From Pseudomonas sp. F(2018) (GTDB lineage: Bacteria > Pseudomonadota > Gammaproteobacteria > Pseudomonadales > Pseudomonadaceae), in NCBI RefSeq assembly GCF_005508865.1, contig NZ_SCOM01000001.1, forward strand, positions 1,240,001 through 1,304,000: a stretch of DNA of 64,000 nucleotides, in the 5' to 3' direction. Positions 32,315-42,396 of the stretch are shown piece by piece (within the stretch, counting starts at the first letter, position 1; each line of letters begins with the position of its first letter). The position numbers were made by a program, and so were the translations under genes. Below the pieces are notes generated by a model that saw nothing but the letters and a program-made list of their open reading frames with translations, had not been told where the DNA came from and did no database searches.

Positions 32315-33460
32315 ATGGGCGCCCGTTGGGACATTTTCTGCAGCGTGGTGGACAACTACGGCGACATCGGCGTGACCTGGCGCCTGGCGCGCCAGCTGGC
32401 GGCCGAGCATGGCCTGGACGTGCGCCTGTGGGTGGACGAGCCGGCGGCCTTCCTGCGCCTGTGCCCGCAGGCCGATGCGGCGCTGGCGAGCCAGCGCGTC
32501 GAGGGCGTGGAGGTCTGCCACTGGCTGGGCGAGTTCCCGGCGGTGGAGGCGGCCGACGTGGTGATCGAGGCCTTCGCCTGTACGCTGCCGGCTAGCTATG
32601 TCGCGGCCATGGGCGCGCGGCCGGCGAAGCCGCTGTGGCTGAACCTGGAATACCTAAGTGCCGAGGATTGGGTCGCCGGCTGCCATGGCCTGCCGTCGCC
32701 GCAACCTGGCGGGCTGCAGAAATTCTTCTTCTTCCCCGGCTTCACTGAAGGCACCGGTGGCCTGCTGCGTGAGGCCGGGCTGATCAAGCGGCGCCAGGCT
32801 TTCCAGGCCGATGTCGAGGCGCGTCGGGCCTTTCTCGCCGAGATCGGCGTGGCGCTGCTGCCAGGCGCTCGGCTGATTTCCCTGTTCGCCTACGAGAACC
32901 CGGCGCTGGCCGCTTGGCTGGATGCACTGGCGCAGCAAGCCACGCCGACCCAGCTGCTGGTGCCGCGCGGACGCATCGAGGCTGACGTGCAGCGCTGGCT
33001 GGGCGTGGCCGAACTGGAGGAGGGGGGGAGCTGGCGCCGCGGCAACCTGCAGGTGCATCTGCTGCCGTTCCTCAGCCAGGCCGACTACGACCGGCTGTTG
33101 TGGAGCTGCGACTTCAACGCCATTCGTGGCGAGGATTCCTTCGTCCGTGCCCAGTGGGCCGGGCGGCCGCTGCTCTGGCATATCTACCAGCAGGAGGAGG
33201 GCGCGCACTGGGACAAGCTGGACGCCTTCCTCGGTCTCTATCAGGCGGATCTGCCGGCGGCCGCGGCCGGCGCATTGACGGCGCTGTGGCATGCCTGGAA
33301 CGGGCGTGGCGATATGGCTGCGGCCTGGAATGCCGTGCAGCTACAGGCCGCCGCGCTGGAACAACACGCCGGCAACTGGTGCCGGGAACAGGCCTCTCGT
33401 CCTGATCTTGCCGCGGCTCTGGTGCTGTTTCACCGAAATTGGCTATCATGCGCGGCCTAG
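32315..33460 (+). CDS. earP: EF-P arginine rhamnosyltransferase
   Basis: A 381-residue glycosyltransferase that rhamnosylates Arg32 of elongation factor P. The sugar-binding Asp13 and Asp17 are seen in [17 protein letters not shown], and [12 protein letters not shown] lies in the C-terminal half. The ATG at 32315 has GGAG 8 bases upstream; a GTG four codons earlier is possible. It is 34 bases from efp, the standard pairing. EF-P modification is needed for translating polyproline stretches. Confidence 0.95.
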   Translation: MGARWDIFCSVVDNYGDIGVTWRLARQLAAEHGLDVRLWVDEPAAFLRLCPQADAALASQRVEGVEVCHWLGEFPAVEAADVVIEAFACTLPASYVAAMGARPAKPLWLNLEYLSAEDWVAGCHGLPSPQPGGLQKFFFFPGFTEGTGGLLREAGLIKRRQAFQADVEARRAFLAEIGVALLPGARLISLFAYENPALAAWLDALAQQATPTQLLVPRGRIEADVQRWLGVAELEEGGSWRRGNLQVHLLPFLSQADYDRLLWSCDFNAIRGEDSFVRAQWAGRPLLWHIYQQEEGAHWDKLDAFLGLYQADLPAAAAGALTALWHAWNGRGDMAAAWNAVQLQAAALEQHAGNWCREQASRPDLAAALVLFHRNWLSCAA

Positions 33461-33494
33461 AAATTTGTACCTCCATCCAAATCCGGATACTCGT

Positions 33495-34070
33495 ATGAAA
33501 ACCGCACAAGAAATGAAGCCCAACAGCGTGGCTCTGATCGACGGCCACCCGTGGCTGATTCAGAAAGCCGAATTCACCAAGTCCGGCCGTAACAGCGCCA
33601 TCGTCAAGATGAAGCTGAAGAACCTGATCAACGGCTCCAAGACCGAGACCGTTTACAAGGCCGACGACAAGATGGAGCCGGTCATCCTTGAGCGCAAGGA
33701 AGTGACCCTGTCCTACATCAATGGCGACGACTACGTCTTCATGGACACCGAGTACAACTCCTACGAGCTGCGCGCCGAAGACCTGGAAAGCGTTCTGCCG
33801 TTCATCGAAGAAGGCATGACCGACGTCTGCGAAGCCGTGTTCTTCGAAGGCAAAGTGATCTCCGTCGACCTGCCGACCACCATCGTGCGCAAGATCGCCT
33901 ACACCGAAGGCTCCGCCCGTGGCGACACTTCCGGCAAGGTCATGAAGCCGGCCAAGCTGAGCAACGGTACCGAAGTCAAGGTTGCAGACTTCTGCAACAT
34001 CGACGACTGGATCGAGATCGATACCCGCGACGGTTCCTACAAGAGCCGTACCCAGGCGCCGTCGGCCTAA
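33495..34070 (+). CDS. efp: Elongation factor P (Arg32 type)
   Basis: A 191-residue EF-P. Arg32 (KSGRNSA) stands in place of the Lys used in Escherichia coli, and matches the presence of EarP. It rescues ribosomes stalled on polyproline. A GGA-containing site lies about 10 bases upstream of the ATG, somewhat weak. A terminator follows. Confidence 0.95.
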   Translation: MKTAQEMKPNSVALIDGHPWLIQKAEFTKSGRNSAIVKMKLKNLINGSKTETVYKADDKMEPVILERKEVTLSYINGDDYVFMDTEYNSYELRAEDLESVLPFIEEGMTDVCEAVFFEGKVISVDLPTTIVRKIAYTEGSARGDTSGKVMKPAKLSNGTEVKVADFCNIDDWIEIDTRDGSYKSRTQAPSA

Positions 34071-34096
34071 GCCTACGCCCTGTACCGCGATACCCA

Positions 34097-34126
34097 GAAA
34101 GCCCGGCCAAGTGCCGGGCTTTTTGT
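34097..34126 (+). terminator. Terminator after efp
   Basis: A 10-bp stem (AAAGCCCGGC at 34098-34107 with GCCGGGCTTT at 34113-34122) with T-run. Confidence 0.85.
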
Positions 34127-34132
34127 TGCCCG

Positions 34133-35089
34133 TCAGTTGCGCTTGAGGCCGCGCTGCAGGGCCAGGTCCCAGGGCGGGATCGGGCCGAAGCGCTGCTTGA
34201 GGAACTCCAGCAGCAGGCGCGAACGCGAGCTGGCGTCACTGGCCAGGCGCAGGGCGTAGATGCCACTGGGCTCGGCCGGCGGCAGGCCGTCGTCGCACAG
34301 CAGCGGCACCAGCTCGCCGCGCAACAGGTAGTCGCTGATCAGCCAGGTCGGCAGGTGGGCGATGCCGAGGCCGGCCAGGGCGCTGAACAGCAGAGTCTCG
34401 GCGTTGTTGGCGGTCATCCGCAGGCGGCCGGGGCGCAGCAGCTGCAGGCGGCCGCCGACCTCGAAGCGCCAGGCATGTGGCGGCGACAGGGCATCCCAGT
34501 CCAGGCCGTCGTGTTCCGGCAGCTCGCGCGGGTCGCGCAGCAGGCCGCGGCGGCGGATGTAGTCGGGGCTGGCGCAGAGTATCCGGGTCATCGGCGCCAG
34601 CGGCGTGGCCACCAGGCGGGTATCGGCCAGCGGGCCGATGCGCAGCACCAGGTCCACCTCGCCCAGGTGCTCGCCCTGCATGTCGACGAAGCTGTCGATC
34701 AGCCGTAGCTGCACGTCCAGGCCGGGGTACAGGGTGAGGAAGTCGGCAATGGCCGGGGCCAGATGGCGGCGGCCGAACGGCGCCGGCGCGTCGATGCGGA
34801 TCAGGCCTTCCGGGGCGCTGGTCAGCGACACGGCTTCGGCGCGGGCCTGGTGCAGCTCGGCGAGGATGCGCCGGGCCCGTTCGGCGAAGGCCAGGCCGGC
34901 CGGCGTGGCGCGCACCGCGTGGGTGCTGCGGACCACCAGCGCACAGCCCATGGCACGCTCCAGGGCGTCGATGCGCCTGGCCACGGCCGAGGGTGTGAGG
35001 GGCTGGCGCCGCGCGGCGGCGGAGAAGCTGCCGGCCTCCAGCACATCCAGGTAGAGGCTGAGCTGATCGGTAAGGGCATCTGGGTTCAT
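34133..35089 (-). CDS. LysR-type regulator facing a TSUP transporter
   Basis: A 318-residue LysR-type regulator (winged helix near residues 12-40, LEAGSFSAAARRQPLTPSAV). The ATG at 35089 is used because AGGCAG stands upstream. It is divergent from the TSUP-family transporter gene across 99 bases, its likely target. Ligand unknown. Confidence 0.85.
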   Translation of the reverse strand: MNPDALTDQLSLYLDVLEAGSFSAAARRQPLTPSAVARRIDALERAMGCALVVRSTHAVRATPAGLAFAERARRILAELHQARAEAVSLTSAPEGLIRIDAPAPFGRRHLAPAIADFLTLYPGLDVQLRLIDSFVDMQGEHLGEVDLVLRIGPLADTRLVATPLAPMTRILCASPDYIRRRGLLRDPRELPEHDGLDWDALSPPHAWRFEVGGRLQLLRPGRLRMTANNAETLLFSALAGLGIAHLPTWLISDYLLRGELVPLLCDDGLPPAEPSGIYALRLASDASSRSRLLLEFLKQRFGPIPPWDLALQRGLKRN

Positions 35090-35188
35090 GGGGCTGCCTG
35101 TGCGAATTATGCAAAGCCATTGTGCGCGGCTATGCGTTTCCGTTCCAGACAAGCCTGACTAGCATGCGGCCATCCCGGCGGAGGTTTC

Positions 35189-35941
35189 ATGAGTCCATTC
35201 GATCTGTTGTTGAACCTGTTGCTTGGCCTGGTGCTGGGTACCGTGGGTGGCCTGTTCGGCATCGGCGGCGGCCTGGTGGCGATTCCGGCCCTCGGCGTGC
35301 TGTTCGGCCTGGACCAGCAGCTGGCCCAGGGCACGGCCCTGGTGATGGTGGTGCCGAATGTGGTGCTGGCGCTGTGGCGCTACAACCAGCGCAACCGCAT
35401 CGAACCCAGGCATGCGCTGCTGCTCAGCGCCTGCGGCTTCGTCTGCGCCTGGCTGGCCTCGCTATATGCGGTCGAGCTGCATGCCGAGAGCATGCGCCTG
35501 GCCTTCGTCGGCTTCCTCGTGGTGCTGGCGGCCTACAACCTGGCGCGGCTGTTTATGCACAATGCGCCGGTATCCAAGGAGCTGCGCCACCCCTGGCCCT
35601 GGCTCGGTGTGCTGGGTGGCGCCGCGGGCGCGCTGGGCGGCCTGTTCGGCGTGGGCGGCGCGGTGCTGGCGGTGCCGGTGCTGACCAACGTGTTCGGCGC
35701 CGGGCAACTGGTGGCCCAAGGTCTGTCGCTGGCCCTGGCGCTGCCCAGCACCGGGGTGACGCTGCTGACCTACGCCCAGCACGACCACGTCGATTGGGCC
35801 ATGGGTCTGCCGCTGGCGGTGGGCGGACTGCTCAGCATCAGCTGGGGCGTGAAGCTGGCCCACGCGCTGCCGGAGAAGGTGCTGCGCGGCCTGTTCTGCG
35901 GATTCCTGGTGCTCTGCGCGGTGCTGCTGGCGTTGGAGTAG
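35189..35941 (+). CDS. TauE/SafE (TSUP) family transporter
   Basis: A 250-residue membrane protein with two repeats of the family motif (GTVGGLFGIGGGLVAIPALG and GGLFGVGGAVLAVPVLTNVF). Such proteins move sulfite, sulfoacetate or related anions. It is likely controlled by the divergent LysR gene. Substrate unknown. Confidence 0.8.
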   Translation: MSPFDLLLNLLLGLVLGTVGGLFGIGGGLVAIPALGVLFGLDQQLAQGTALVMVVPNVVLALWRYNQRNRIEPRHALLLSACGFVCAWLASLYAVELHAESMRLAFVGFLVVLAAYNLARLFMHNAPVSKELRHPWPWLGVLGGAAGALGGLFGVGGAVLAVPVLTNVFGAGQLVAQGLSLALALPSTGVTLLTYAQHDHVDWAMGLPLAVGGLLSISWGVKLAHALPEKVLRGLFCGFLVLCAVLLALE

Positions 35942-35962
35942 GGCCCGCGGCCGAGCCCGCCT

Positions 35963-36817
35963 CTACAGACGGAAGCCTTCGACTATGTGCTCGGCCAGCG
36001 TATCGATGACCTGCGACTGGCGCTGTGGATGGCGCAGCAGAACGATGCTGGTCATCGGCAGGGTGGGCAGGCCCTCGGCCTCGCCGAGGATGCGCATGTC
36101 CGGGGTGATCAGGCTGCGCAGCTGGGCGGTGACCGCCAGGCCGGCGCCGACCACGGCGAAGATCGCCGACAGGCTGGGGCTGGTATAGGCGATGCGGTAG
36201 GGCCGCTCCATGGCGTCCAGCGCGTTGCAGGCCCAGGCGCGACAGAAGCAGCCGGAGTTGAACATGGCCAGCGGCATGGGGTTCTGCTCGTGTGGCGTGA
36301 AGCCCTGCGCCTCCGCCCAGACGAAGCGCTCCTGGCGCAGCAGCTGGCCGATCTCCTTGCCCGGCTCGCGGGTGACGATGGTCAGGTCCAGGTCCTGGCG
36401 TTGCAGCAGCTGGCCGGAGGTTTCGCAGTGCACTTCCACCTGTACCAGCGGGTAGGCCTGGGCGAAGCGCGAGAGGATGTCCGGCAGGAAACGCATCACG
36501 TAGTCGTCCGGCGTGCCGATGCGCACGGAGCCGACCATGTGCGGCTCGCGCAGGGTGTTGAGGACTTCGCCGTGCAGCTTGAGGATGCGCCGCGCGTAGC
36601 CCAGCAGCACCTGACCCTCGGGCGTGAGGCGTACCTGGCGGCCGTCGCGCTCGAACAGCGAGCGCTGCACCACGTCGTCCTCCAGGCGCTTCATCTGCAT
36701 GCTGACGGCGGACTGGGTGCGGTTGACCGCTTCCGCCGCGCGGGTGAAGCCGCCGTTATCGGCGATGGCGACGAAGCTGCGCAGCAATTCGGTGTCGATG
36801 CTGGGGTAGTGGGCCAT
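35963..36817 (-). CDS. LysR-type regulator facing a DUF1127 gene
   Basis: A 284-residue LysR-type regulator (MAHYPSIDTELLRSFVAIAD, winged helix). It is divergent from a small DUF1127 gene across 94 bases. This LysR/DUF1127 pairing recurs in Pseudomonas, suggesting the regulator controls it. Ligand unknown. Confidence 0.85.
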   Translation of the reverse strand: MAHYPSIDTELLRSFVAIADNGGFTRAAEAVNRTQSAVSMQMKRLEDDVVQRSLFERDGRQVRLTPEGQVLLGYARRILKLHGEVLNTLREPHMVGSVRIGTPDDYVMRFLPDILSRFAQAYPLVQVEVHCETSGQLLQRQDLDLTIVTREPGKEIGQLLRQERFVWAEAQGFTPHEQNPMPLAMFNSGCFCRAWACNALDAMERPYRIAYTSPSLSAIFAVVGAGLAVTAQLRSLITPDMRILGEAEGLPTLPMTSIVLLRHPQRQSQVIDTLAEHIVEGFRL

Positions 36818-36911
36818 TCATCAATCTCCAAGATGCCTTGCATAAGAAACATTCGTTGGATTGATCTTAAGCGCGAACCGAAACTGACGCCAACCCCACA
36901 GGGAGGGCGTG

Positions 36912-37148
36912 ATGATGAAAGGTCAAAAAGGTTATGCAATCGCTCGGTCGGTGTCTTTCGATCGGCCGCTGCCGGCCATCAACCTGAAGGCATTGTGGTT
37001 GCGCGTGAAGCGCTGGCAGCAGCTGGCCAGGCAACGCCAGCAGCTGGCTATGCTGGACGACGCGGCGCTCAAGGATATCGGCCTGAGCCGTGCCGATGTC
37101 CTGCAGGAGAGCGAGCGGCCGTTCTGGGATGATCCGCTGCAGCGTTGA
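36912..37148 (+). CDS. DUF1127 small protein
   Basis: A 78-residue protein with the DUF1127 block WQQLARQRQQLAMLDDAALK followed by DIGLSRADV. Such proteins affect RNA turnover and phosphate/carbon metabolism in other bacteria. GGGAGG lies upstream; ATG at 36912 or 36915 are both possible. The divergent LysR gene is the likely regulator. Confidence 0.8.
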   Translation: MMKGQKGYAIARSVSFDRPLPAINLKALWLRVKRWQQLARQRQQLAMLDDAALKDIGLSRADVLQESERPFWDDPLQR

Positions 37149-37247
37149 GCAGCGTGCGCCGCCGGGCTGCGGCCCGGGCGGCGCCAGTTTAGCCGGTGCT
37201 TGTCCGTGCGGCATGCAAAGAAGATGGCAGTATTACAAGGAGTTCCG

Positions 37248-37706
37248 ATGTCCCGTTACCACCTGGCCCAGCTCAATATCGCCACCCTGCGCGAGCCGCT
37301 GGAGTCGCCCGGCATGGCCGATTTCGTCAACAACCTGGAGCGTATCAACGCCCTGGCCGAGGCCTCGCCCGGCTATGTCTGGCGCCTGCAGGACGAGGCG
37401 GGCGATGCTACCGCGCTGCGCCCGTTCGGCGACGATGTGCTGGTCAACATGTCGCTGTGGGCCGACGTGCAGTCGCTCAGCGACTATGTCTACAAGTCCG
37501 CCCACACCGAGATGCTCAAGCGCCGCCGCGAGTGGTTCGACAAGGTCGAGCAGGCGCACATGGTGCTCTGGTGGGTACCGGCCGGCCATCTGCCGAGCGT
37601 GGACGAGGCAGCCGAGCGCCTGGCGCATTTCCGTGAGCATGGCGCCAGCGCCCATGCCTTCAGCTTCCGCCATGCCTTCGCCGCGCCGAAAGAGGAGGTT
37701 GCCTAG
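37248..37706 (+). CDS. DUF3291 family protein
   Basis: A 152-residue protein of the DUF3291 family, an antibiotic-biosynthesis-monooxygenase-like fold (MSRYHLAQLNIATLREPLES). The ATG at 37248 has AAGGAG 6 bases upstream. It is 29 bases before an AlkX-type glycosylase gene, possibly co-transcribed. Function unknown. Confidence 0.7.
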   Translation: MSRYHLAQLNIATLREPLESPGMADFVNNLERINALAEASPGYVWRLQDEAGDATALRPFGDDVLVNMSLWADVQSLSDYVYKSAHTEMLKRRREWFDKVEQAHMVLWWVPAGHLPSVDEAAERLAHFREHGASAHAFSFRHAFAAPKEEVA

Positions 37707-37735
37707 GTTTGCAGGCAGCCTGCTAGGCTGGCCGC

Positions 37736-38929
37736 ATGACGCTCACACTGTCCCTTGCCGAAGCCCGTCGCCTGGCCCTGGCCGCCCAGGGCTTCGCCCG
37801 TGCGCCGCGCGGTGCCATTCGCCACCGCCAGCTGCAGACTCAGATCGAGCGCCTCGGTGTGCTGCAGATCGACTCGGTCAACGCCCTGGTGCGCTCCCAC
37901 TACCTGCCGGCCTTTTCTCGCCTGGGCCACTACGAGCCTGAGCTGCTGGACGACCTGGCCTGGGGCAAGCCGAAGCGCCGTAGCCTGTTCGAATACTGGG
38001 GCCACGAAGCCTCGCTGCTGCCGCTGGAGCTGTATCCGCTGCTGCGCTGGCGCATGCAGCGCGCAGCGAATGGCCAGGGCATCTACCGCCAGCTGGCCGA
38101 GTTCGGCGTTCAGCAGCAGGCAGTGATCCAGCGTGTGCTGCAGGCGGTTCGCGAGCAGGGCGCGCTGGGTGCCGGCAGCCTCAGCACCCGCACCGAGCGC
38201 GCCGGGCCCTGGTGGGACTGGAGTGCGGAAAAACATGCGCTGGAGTGGCTGTTCGCTGCCGGCCAGGTGACGGTGGCCGGGCGGCGTGGTTTCGAGCGTC
38301 TGTACGATCTGCCGGAGCGGGTGATTCCCGCCGATCTGCTGAATCACCCCGAACTCGACGAGGCCGAGGCCCAGCGCCAGCTGTTGCTGCGTTCGGCCGA
38401 TGCGCTCGGCGTGGCCACCGAGCGCGATCTGCGCGACTACTTCCGTCTGGACGCCTTTGACGCCAAGGCGCGCATCGCCGAACTGGTCGAGGCCGGCGAG
38501 CTGCAGTTGGTCGCGGTGCAAGGCTGGAAGCCGGTGGCCTACTGCCGCGGCGAGCCGAGCATCCCGCGCCGGGTGCGGGCCAGCGCGCTGCTGTCGCCCT
38601 TCGATTCGTTGATCTGGGAACGCGAGCGCACCGAGCGGCTGTTTGGCTTCCGCTATCGCCTGGAGATTTACACGCCGCCGGACAAGCGGGTGTACGGCTA
38701 CTACGTGCTGCCATTCCTGCACCACGAGCGCCTACTGGCGCGGGTCGACCTGCGCAGCGAGCGGGCGCAGGGGCGCCTGGCGGTGCATGCCGTGCATCTG
38801 GAGGACGCGGTGTTGAGCGAGGAGGCACTGCTGGCGCTGGCCGCCGAGTTGCGTGCGCTGGCGCAGTGGCTGGGTTTAGACGAAGTTTGGCTCGGGCCTG
38901 CGGTAGCAGGCCACGGGCTGGAGCCCTAG
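37736..38929 (+). CDS. AlkX/YcaQ-type DNA glycosylase
   Basis: A 397-residue HTH_42 superfamily protein. The catalytic QxD motif is visible in LQIDSVNALVRSHYLP (Gln43-Asp45), as in the YcaQ/AlkX branch that unhooks DNA interstrand crosslinks, and DSLIWERERTERLFGF lies near residue 295. It would repair alkylation crosslinks. It ends overlapping the convergent LprI-type gene by 4 bases. Confidence 0.8.
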   Translation: MTLTLSLAEARRLALAAQGFARAPRGAIRHRQLQTQIERLGVLQIDSVNALVRSHYLPAFSRLGHYEPELLDDLAWGKPKRRSLFEYWGHEASLLPLELYPLLRWRMQRAANGQGIYRQLAEFGVQQQAVIQRVLQAVREQGALGAGSLSTRTERAGPWWDWSAEKHALEWLFAAGQVTVAGRRGFERLYDLPERVIPADLLNHPELDEAEAQRQLLLRSADALGVATERDLRDYFRLDAFDAKARIAELVEAGELQLVAVQGWKPVAYCRGEPSIPRRVRASALLSPFDSLIWERERTERLFGFRYRLEIYTPPDKRVYGYYVLPFLHHERLLARVDLRSERAQGRLAVHAVHLEDAVLSEEALLALAAELRALAQWLGLDEVWLGPAVAGHGLEP

Positions 38930-39324
38930 CTGCCATTGTCGAGCAGGAATTGCAGCTCGGCGACTCTACCGATGTTCAGTTCCATCGGGCAGGTGTGGTA
39001 CATCGGAGAACCGACATGCTTGCCCTGCATGTCGCAATGCGCGTTGCGATAGACAATCCATGCCTTTTGCGCGTCTTCGAGTTGCTGAGCATCCTCTTGC
39101 GAGGTCTGCTGCAGCTTGAGATAGAGGCGCTGATAGACGCGGTTCATTTCCTTCTTCGCCATCTGCGAGGCTTCGTCGGCACAGGACGCCACCACGCTGT
39201 TGTTGAGGGGCTGATTGGCCTTGAGGCAATTGTCATAGCGAGCGGAGAAGTCCTCCGTATCGGCGGCTGCCTGTAAGGCAAATGGCAGCAGCAAGCAGAT
39301 CGACAGGATGCGCAGGCTGAGCAT
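38926..39324 (-). CDS. LprI-family (DUF1311) exported protein
   Basis: A 132-residue protein with a signal peptide (MLSLRILSICLLLPFALQAA) and the LprI/DUF1311 domain. Conserved Cys are spaced as in the family (NCLKANQPLNN, SCADEASQ, HCDMQ, TCPMEL). Some relatives inhibit lysozymes. The ATG at 39324 has AGGAG 7 bases upstream; longer in-frame codons are shadows of the protease gene. Confidence 0.75.
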   Translation of the reverse strand: MLSLRILSICLLLPFALQAAADTEDFSARYDNCLKANQPLNNSVVASCADEASQMAKKEMNRVYQRLYLKLQQTSQEDAQQLEDAQKAWIVYRNAHCDMQGKHVGSPMYHTCPMELNIGRVAELQFLLDNGS

Positions 39325-39374
39325 GAGATGGCTCCTGAAAACAGAAGGGGCCGCTATTGCGGCCCCTCGGGTGC

Positions 39375-40127
39375 TTACTTCTCGTCGGCGATGCGCTGGC
39401 GGATATGCGCGGCGCGGTCGGCGGAGCCCGGGTGGGAGTCGAACATGCTGCTGTCGCCACCGCCCAGCTGGGCCAGTTTGTCGAAGGCGCTGGCCAGGCC
39501 GTCCAGCGGGATGCCGCGCTGTTTCAGCAGGTCGAAGGAGAAGTCGTCGGCGTCGCTTTCCTGGGACTGGGAGAACTGGGCGTTGACCAGTTCCTCGCCA
39601 AGGTCGCCGAGCTGCGAGCTGGACAGCGCGGAGACTGCGCCGTTGCCCGAGGAGGCTGCCGCGCCGCGTGCCACCGAGGTGGCGTAGGCGGCCTGCATGG
39701 CCTTCTTGGTGTGGCCGAGGGCGACGTGGCCCATCTCGTGGCCGAGCACACCTTCCACCTCGTTGTCGTTCATCAGGTCCATCAGGCCGCTGTACACGCG
39801 CACGCAACCGTTGGCCATGGCCCAGGCGTTGACCTCATCGGTCAGGTAGACCTTGTAGTTGACCGGGGTGCCGTTGACCTGGTGGCCGAGGTTGGCGGCG
39901 ATCTTCTCCAGGCGCTGGCTGTATTCGCTGTCGGCCGGGGCGATGGGGGCTTCGGCGTCCATCTGCACGCAGGCCTCGTCGGCCATGGCCTTCACTTCGG
40001 CGTCGCTCAGGGTGGCGGCCTGCATTGCCTGCATGCCGGTACTGAGCATGGCGTCCGGGCTCATGTTCTGGCAGCCGCTCAGCAGGGTGGCGAGGGCGAG
40101 GGCGGAGAGGGAGAACTGCAGTTTCAT
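39375..40127 (-). CDS. M48-family metalloprotease lipoprotein
   Basis: A 250-residue lipoprotein with lipobox LLSGC (Cys19) and an M48 zinc-protease motif HEMGH (His130-Glu131-His134). It resembles LoiP/YggG-type outer-membrane quality-control proteases. The start at 40127 is preferred because AAGGA lies 8 bases upstream. It precedes the LprI-type gene on the same strand after 50 bases. Confidence 0.85.
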   Translation of the reverse strand: MKLQFSLSALALATLLSGCQNMSPDAMLSTGMQAMQAATLSDAEVKAMADEACVQMDAEAPIAPADSEYSQRLEKIAANLGHQVNGTPVNYKVYLTDEVNAWAMANGCVRVYSGLMDLMNDNEVEGVLGHEMGHVALGHTKKAMQAAYATSVARGAAASSGNGAVSALSSSQLGDLGEELVNAQFSQSQESDADDFSFDLLKQRGIPLDGLASAFDKLAQLGGGDSSMFDSHPGSADRAAHIRQRIADEK

Positions 40128-40253
40128 GGTCATCGTCCTTGAAGGTGAGGCAGTGGGTGGCCAGAGGCGTCGGCATCCGGCCGGCGCGGCATTTTCGGCG
40201 ATTGAGGCGGGCGAGGGCGTGAAGCGGGTCGCAGTACGGGGCGGCGTAGCCGC

Positions 40254-40598
40254 TTAGCGCTGCGCCTCGTGCAGTTCGCGCAGCTTGGCGCCGATCAGCG
40301 CGCCCTTGTCCGGCCCGGCGTTGATGGCGGCGCAGGACTCGGCCAGCGGTTGTTCCGCCGCCCCGTCGGCGCTGTAGCTCAGCTCGCTGCAGTCGCAGCG
40401 CAGACGCGCCTTGACCCGCTGGCTGCTGCGCTCACGCACCTCGGCTACCCAGCAGGCATCGCCGCAGCCACAGGAGCGGTACATCAGCGTCTCATCCTGC
40501 TGCGGCCAGTCGAGTTCGTATTCATTGCTGCCGCCGGCGGCCCAGGCCGTCGGGCCGGCAAGCAGAAGCAGGGCGAGGATGCGACTTAGGGAGAGCAT
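40254..40598 (-). CDS. Exported Cys-rich protein, unknown
   Basis: A 114-residue protein with a signal peptide (MLSLSRILALLLLAGPTAWA) and several Cys (CGCGDACW, CDCSEL). Disulfides or a metal site are likely in the periplasm. No family recognised. Confidence 0.6.
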   Translation of the reverse strand: MLSLSRILALLLLAGPTAWAAGGSNEYELDWPQQDETLMYRSCGCGDACWVAEVRERSSQRVKARLRCDCSELSYSADGAAEQPLAESCAAINAGPDKGALIGAKLRELHEAQR

Positions 40599-40700
40599 GC
40601 GGTGCGTCCGTGCGGAGGAATGTTCGAAGGAAGTCGATGAAACGCCGCCTGCTCAGGAAAGGGAAGCGCCGCCGTTCGAGAATGTGCGGGGAGGAACAAC

Positions 40701-40724
40701 AACGGGGCCATCAGGCCCCGTCGT
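40701..40724. terminator. Hairpin terminator after DAHP synthase
   Basis: An 8-bp perfect stem (ACGGGGCC at 40702-40709 with GGCCCCGT at 40714-40721). On the minus strand TGTTGTT follows; on the plus strand CGTTTTA. It lies 16 bases after the DAHP synthase stop. Confidence 0.6.
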
Positions 40725-40739
40725 TTTACCGGCGTTGCC

Positions 40740-42083
40740 TCAGGTGCGCGCGTGCTTCAGCGTCTCGGCGATCATGAAGGCCAGCTCCAGGGACTGGTCG
40801 GCGTTCATGCGCGGATCGCAGTGGGTGTGGTAGCGGTCGGAGAGGCCGTCCTCGGTGATCGGACGGGAGCCGCCGATGCACTCGGTGACGTTCTGCCCGG
40901 TCATCTCGATATGGATGCCGCCGGCAACGGTGCCTTCGGCGCGGTGGACCTGGAAGAACTGCTTCACCTCGGAGAGGATCTGCGCGAAGTCGCGGGTCTT
41001 GTAACCGCTGGAGGCCTTGATGGTGTTGCCATGCATGGGGTCGGAGCTCCACAGCACCTGGCGGCCTTCTTCCTTCACCTTGCGCAGCAGGCGCGGGAAG
41101 TTGGCCTCGACCTTGTCGGCGCCCATGCGCACGATCAGGTTGAGGCGGCCCGGATCGTTGTCCGGGTTGAGGATGTCGATCAGACGGATCAGTTCGTCCG
41201 GGTCCATGCTCGGGCCAACCTTGACCCCGATGGGGTTCTCCACGCCGCGCATGAACTCGACGTGGGCGCCGTCCAGCTGGCGGGTGCGGTCGCCGATCCA
41301 CAGCATGTGCGCGGAGCAGTCGTACCAGCGCCCGGTGAGGCTGTCCTGACGCACGAAGGCTTGCTCGTAGCCGAGCAGCAGCGCCTCGTGGGCGGTGAAG
41401 AAGCTGACTTCGCGCAGCTGCGGCGCGCTGTCCATGCCGACCGCGCGCATAAAGGCGAGAGTCTCGTCGATACGGTTGGCCAGCTGGTGGTACTTCTCGC
41501 TCAGAGCGGAATTGGCGATGAAGTCCAGGTTCCACTGGTGTACCTGGTGCACGTCGGCGAAGCCGCCCTGGGCGAAGGCGCGCAGCAGGTTGAGGCTGGC
41601 GGTGGCCTGGTGGTAGGCCTGCAGCAGGCGGTCCGGATCGGGCACGCGGCTGGCGGCGTCGAAGCCGATGCCGTTGACGATATCGCCGCGGTAGGCCGGC
41701 AAGGTCACGCCGCCGATGGTCTCGTCGTTGGCCGAGCGCGGTTTAGCGAACTGGCCAGCCATGCGCCCGACCTTCACCACCGGGCAGCCGGCGGCGAAGG
41801 TCATGACGATGGCCATCTGCAGCATCACCTTGAAGGTATCGCGGATCTTCGCGGCGCTGAACTCGGCGAAGCTCTCGGCGCAGTCGCCGCCCTGCAGCAG
41901 GAAGGCGCGGCCCTGGGTCACTTCGGCGAACTGGCGGCGCAGCTCGCGGGCCTCACCGGCGAAGACCAGCGGCGGATAGCCGGCCAGGGTCTGCTCCACG
42001 CGGGCCAGGTGGGCGGCATCGGGGTATTGCGGCTGCTGCTGGATGGGCTTGCCTCTCCAGCTATCGGGGCTCCAGGCGGACAT
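40740..42083 (-). CDS. Class II DAHP synthase
   Basis: A 447-residue 3-deoxy-7-phosphoheptulonate synthase of the plant-like class II (AroA-II) type. Conserved blocks are [12 protein letters not shown] near residue 61, [13 protein letters not shown] near 105 and SDPMHGNTI near 345. It makes the first shikimate-pathway intermediate from phosphoenolpyruvate and erythrose 4-phosphate. Pseudomonas carry such enzymes beside class I copies, some tied to phenazine or aromatic overproduction; no such cluster is nearby. Confidence 0.95.
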   Translation of the reverse strand: MSAWSPDSWRGKPIQQQPQYPDAAHLARVEQTLAGYPPLVFAGEARELRRQFAEVTQGRAFLLQGGDCAESFAEFSAAKIRDTFKVMLQMAIVMTFAAGCPVVKVGRMAGQFAKPRSANDETIGGVTLPAYRGDIVNGIGFDAASRVPDPDRLLQAYHQATASLNLLRAFAQGGFADVHQVHQWNLDFIANSALSEKYHQLANRIDETLAFMRAVGMDSAPQLREVSFFTAHEALLLGYEQAFVRQDSLTGRWYDCSAHMLWIGDRTRQLDGAHVEFMRGVENPIGVKVGPSMDPDELIRLIDILNPDNDPGRLNLIVRMGADKVEANFPRLLRKVKEEGRQVLWSSDPMHGNTIKASSGYKTRDFAQILSEVKQFFQVHRAEGTVAGGIHIEMTGQNVTECIGGSRPITEDGLSDRYHTHCDPRMNADQSLELAFMIAETLKHART

Positions 42084-42358
42084 CGGGCTTCTCTGCGCTC
42101 GGCTGATTCGGATTGTGCCGGCATGTTAACCCCGCGGGGCACGGCAGGTCAGCCGATAAGCCTCATAGAACGAGCGAATAGAAAGGGAAGGGGCATCCGT
42201 CGCGGCCGGCCTGCCGGCGAAAACTCGGCTGCCGGCACGGCGGCCACGAGCGGATGCGAAGCGAGCGCGGCTGTCCCGAAAGCCTGGCTGGGACAGCGCT
42301 TGCCCTTGGAACGATGCTCTTGGCGGCACCTGATGAATGAGGAGGGGCCTCTCCCTAA

Positions 42359-42383
42359 CCCTCTCCCACTAAACGGGAGAGGG
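42359..42383. repeat. CCCTCTCCC-type dispersed hairpin
   Basis: CCCTCTCCC (42359-42367) and GGGAGAGGG (42375-42383) form a 9-bp stem with a 7-base loop. From memory such runs recur between genes in many proteobacteria. Confidence 0.5.
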
Positions 42384-42396
42384 GATGGTTCAGCGT

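Noticed and set aside
37149..37247. GC-rich hairpin after the DUF1127 gene as a terminator
   Set aside because: Stem is present but there is no T-run on either strand, so it was not listed as a terminator.
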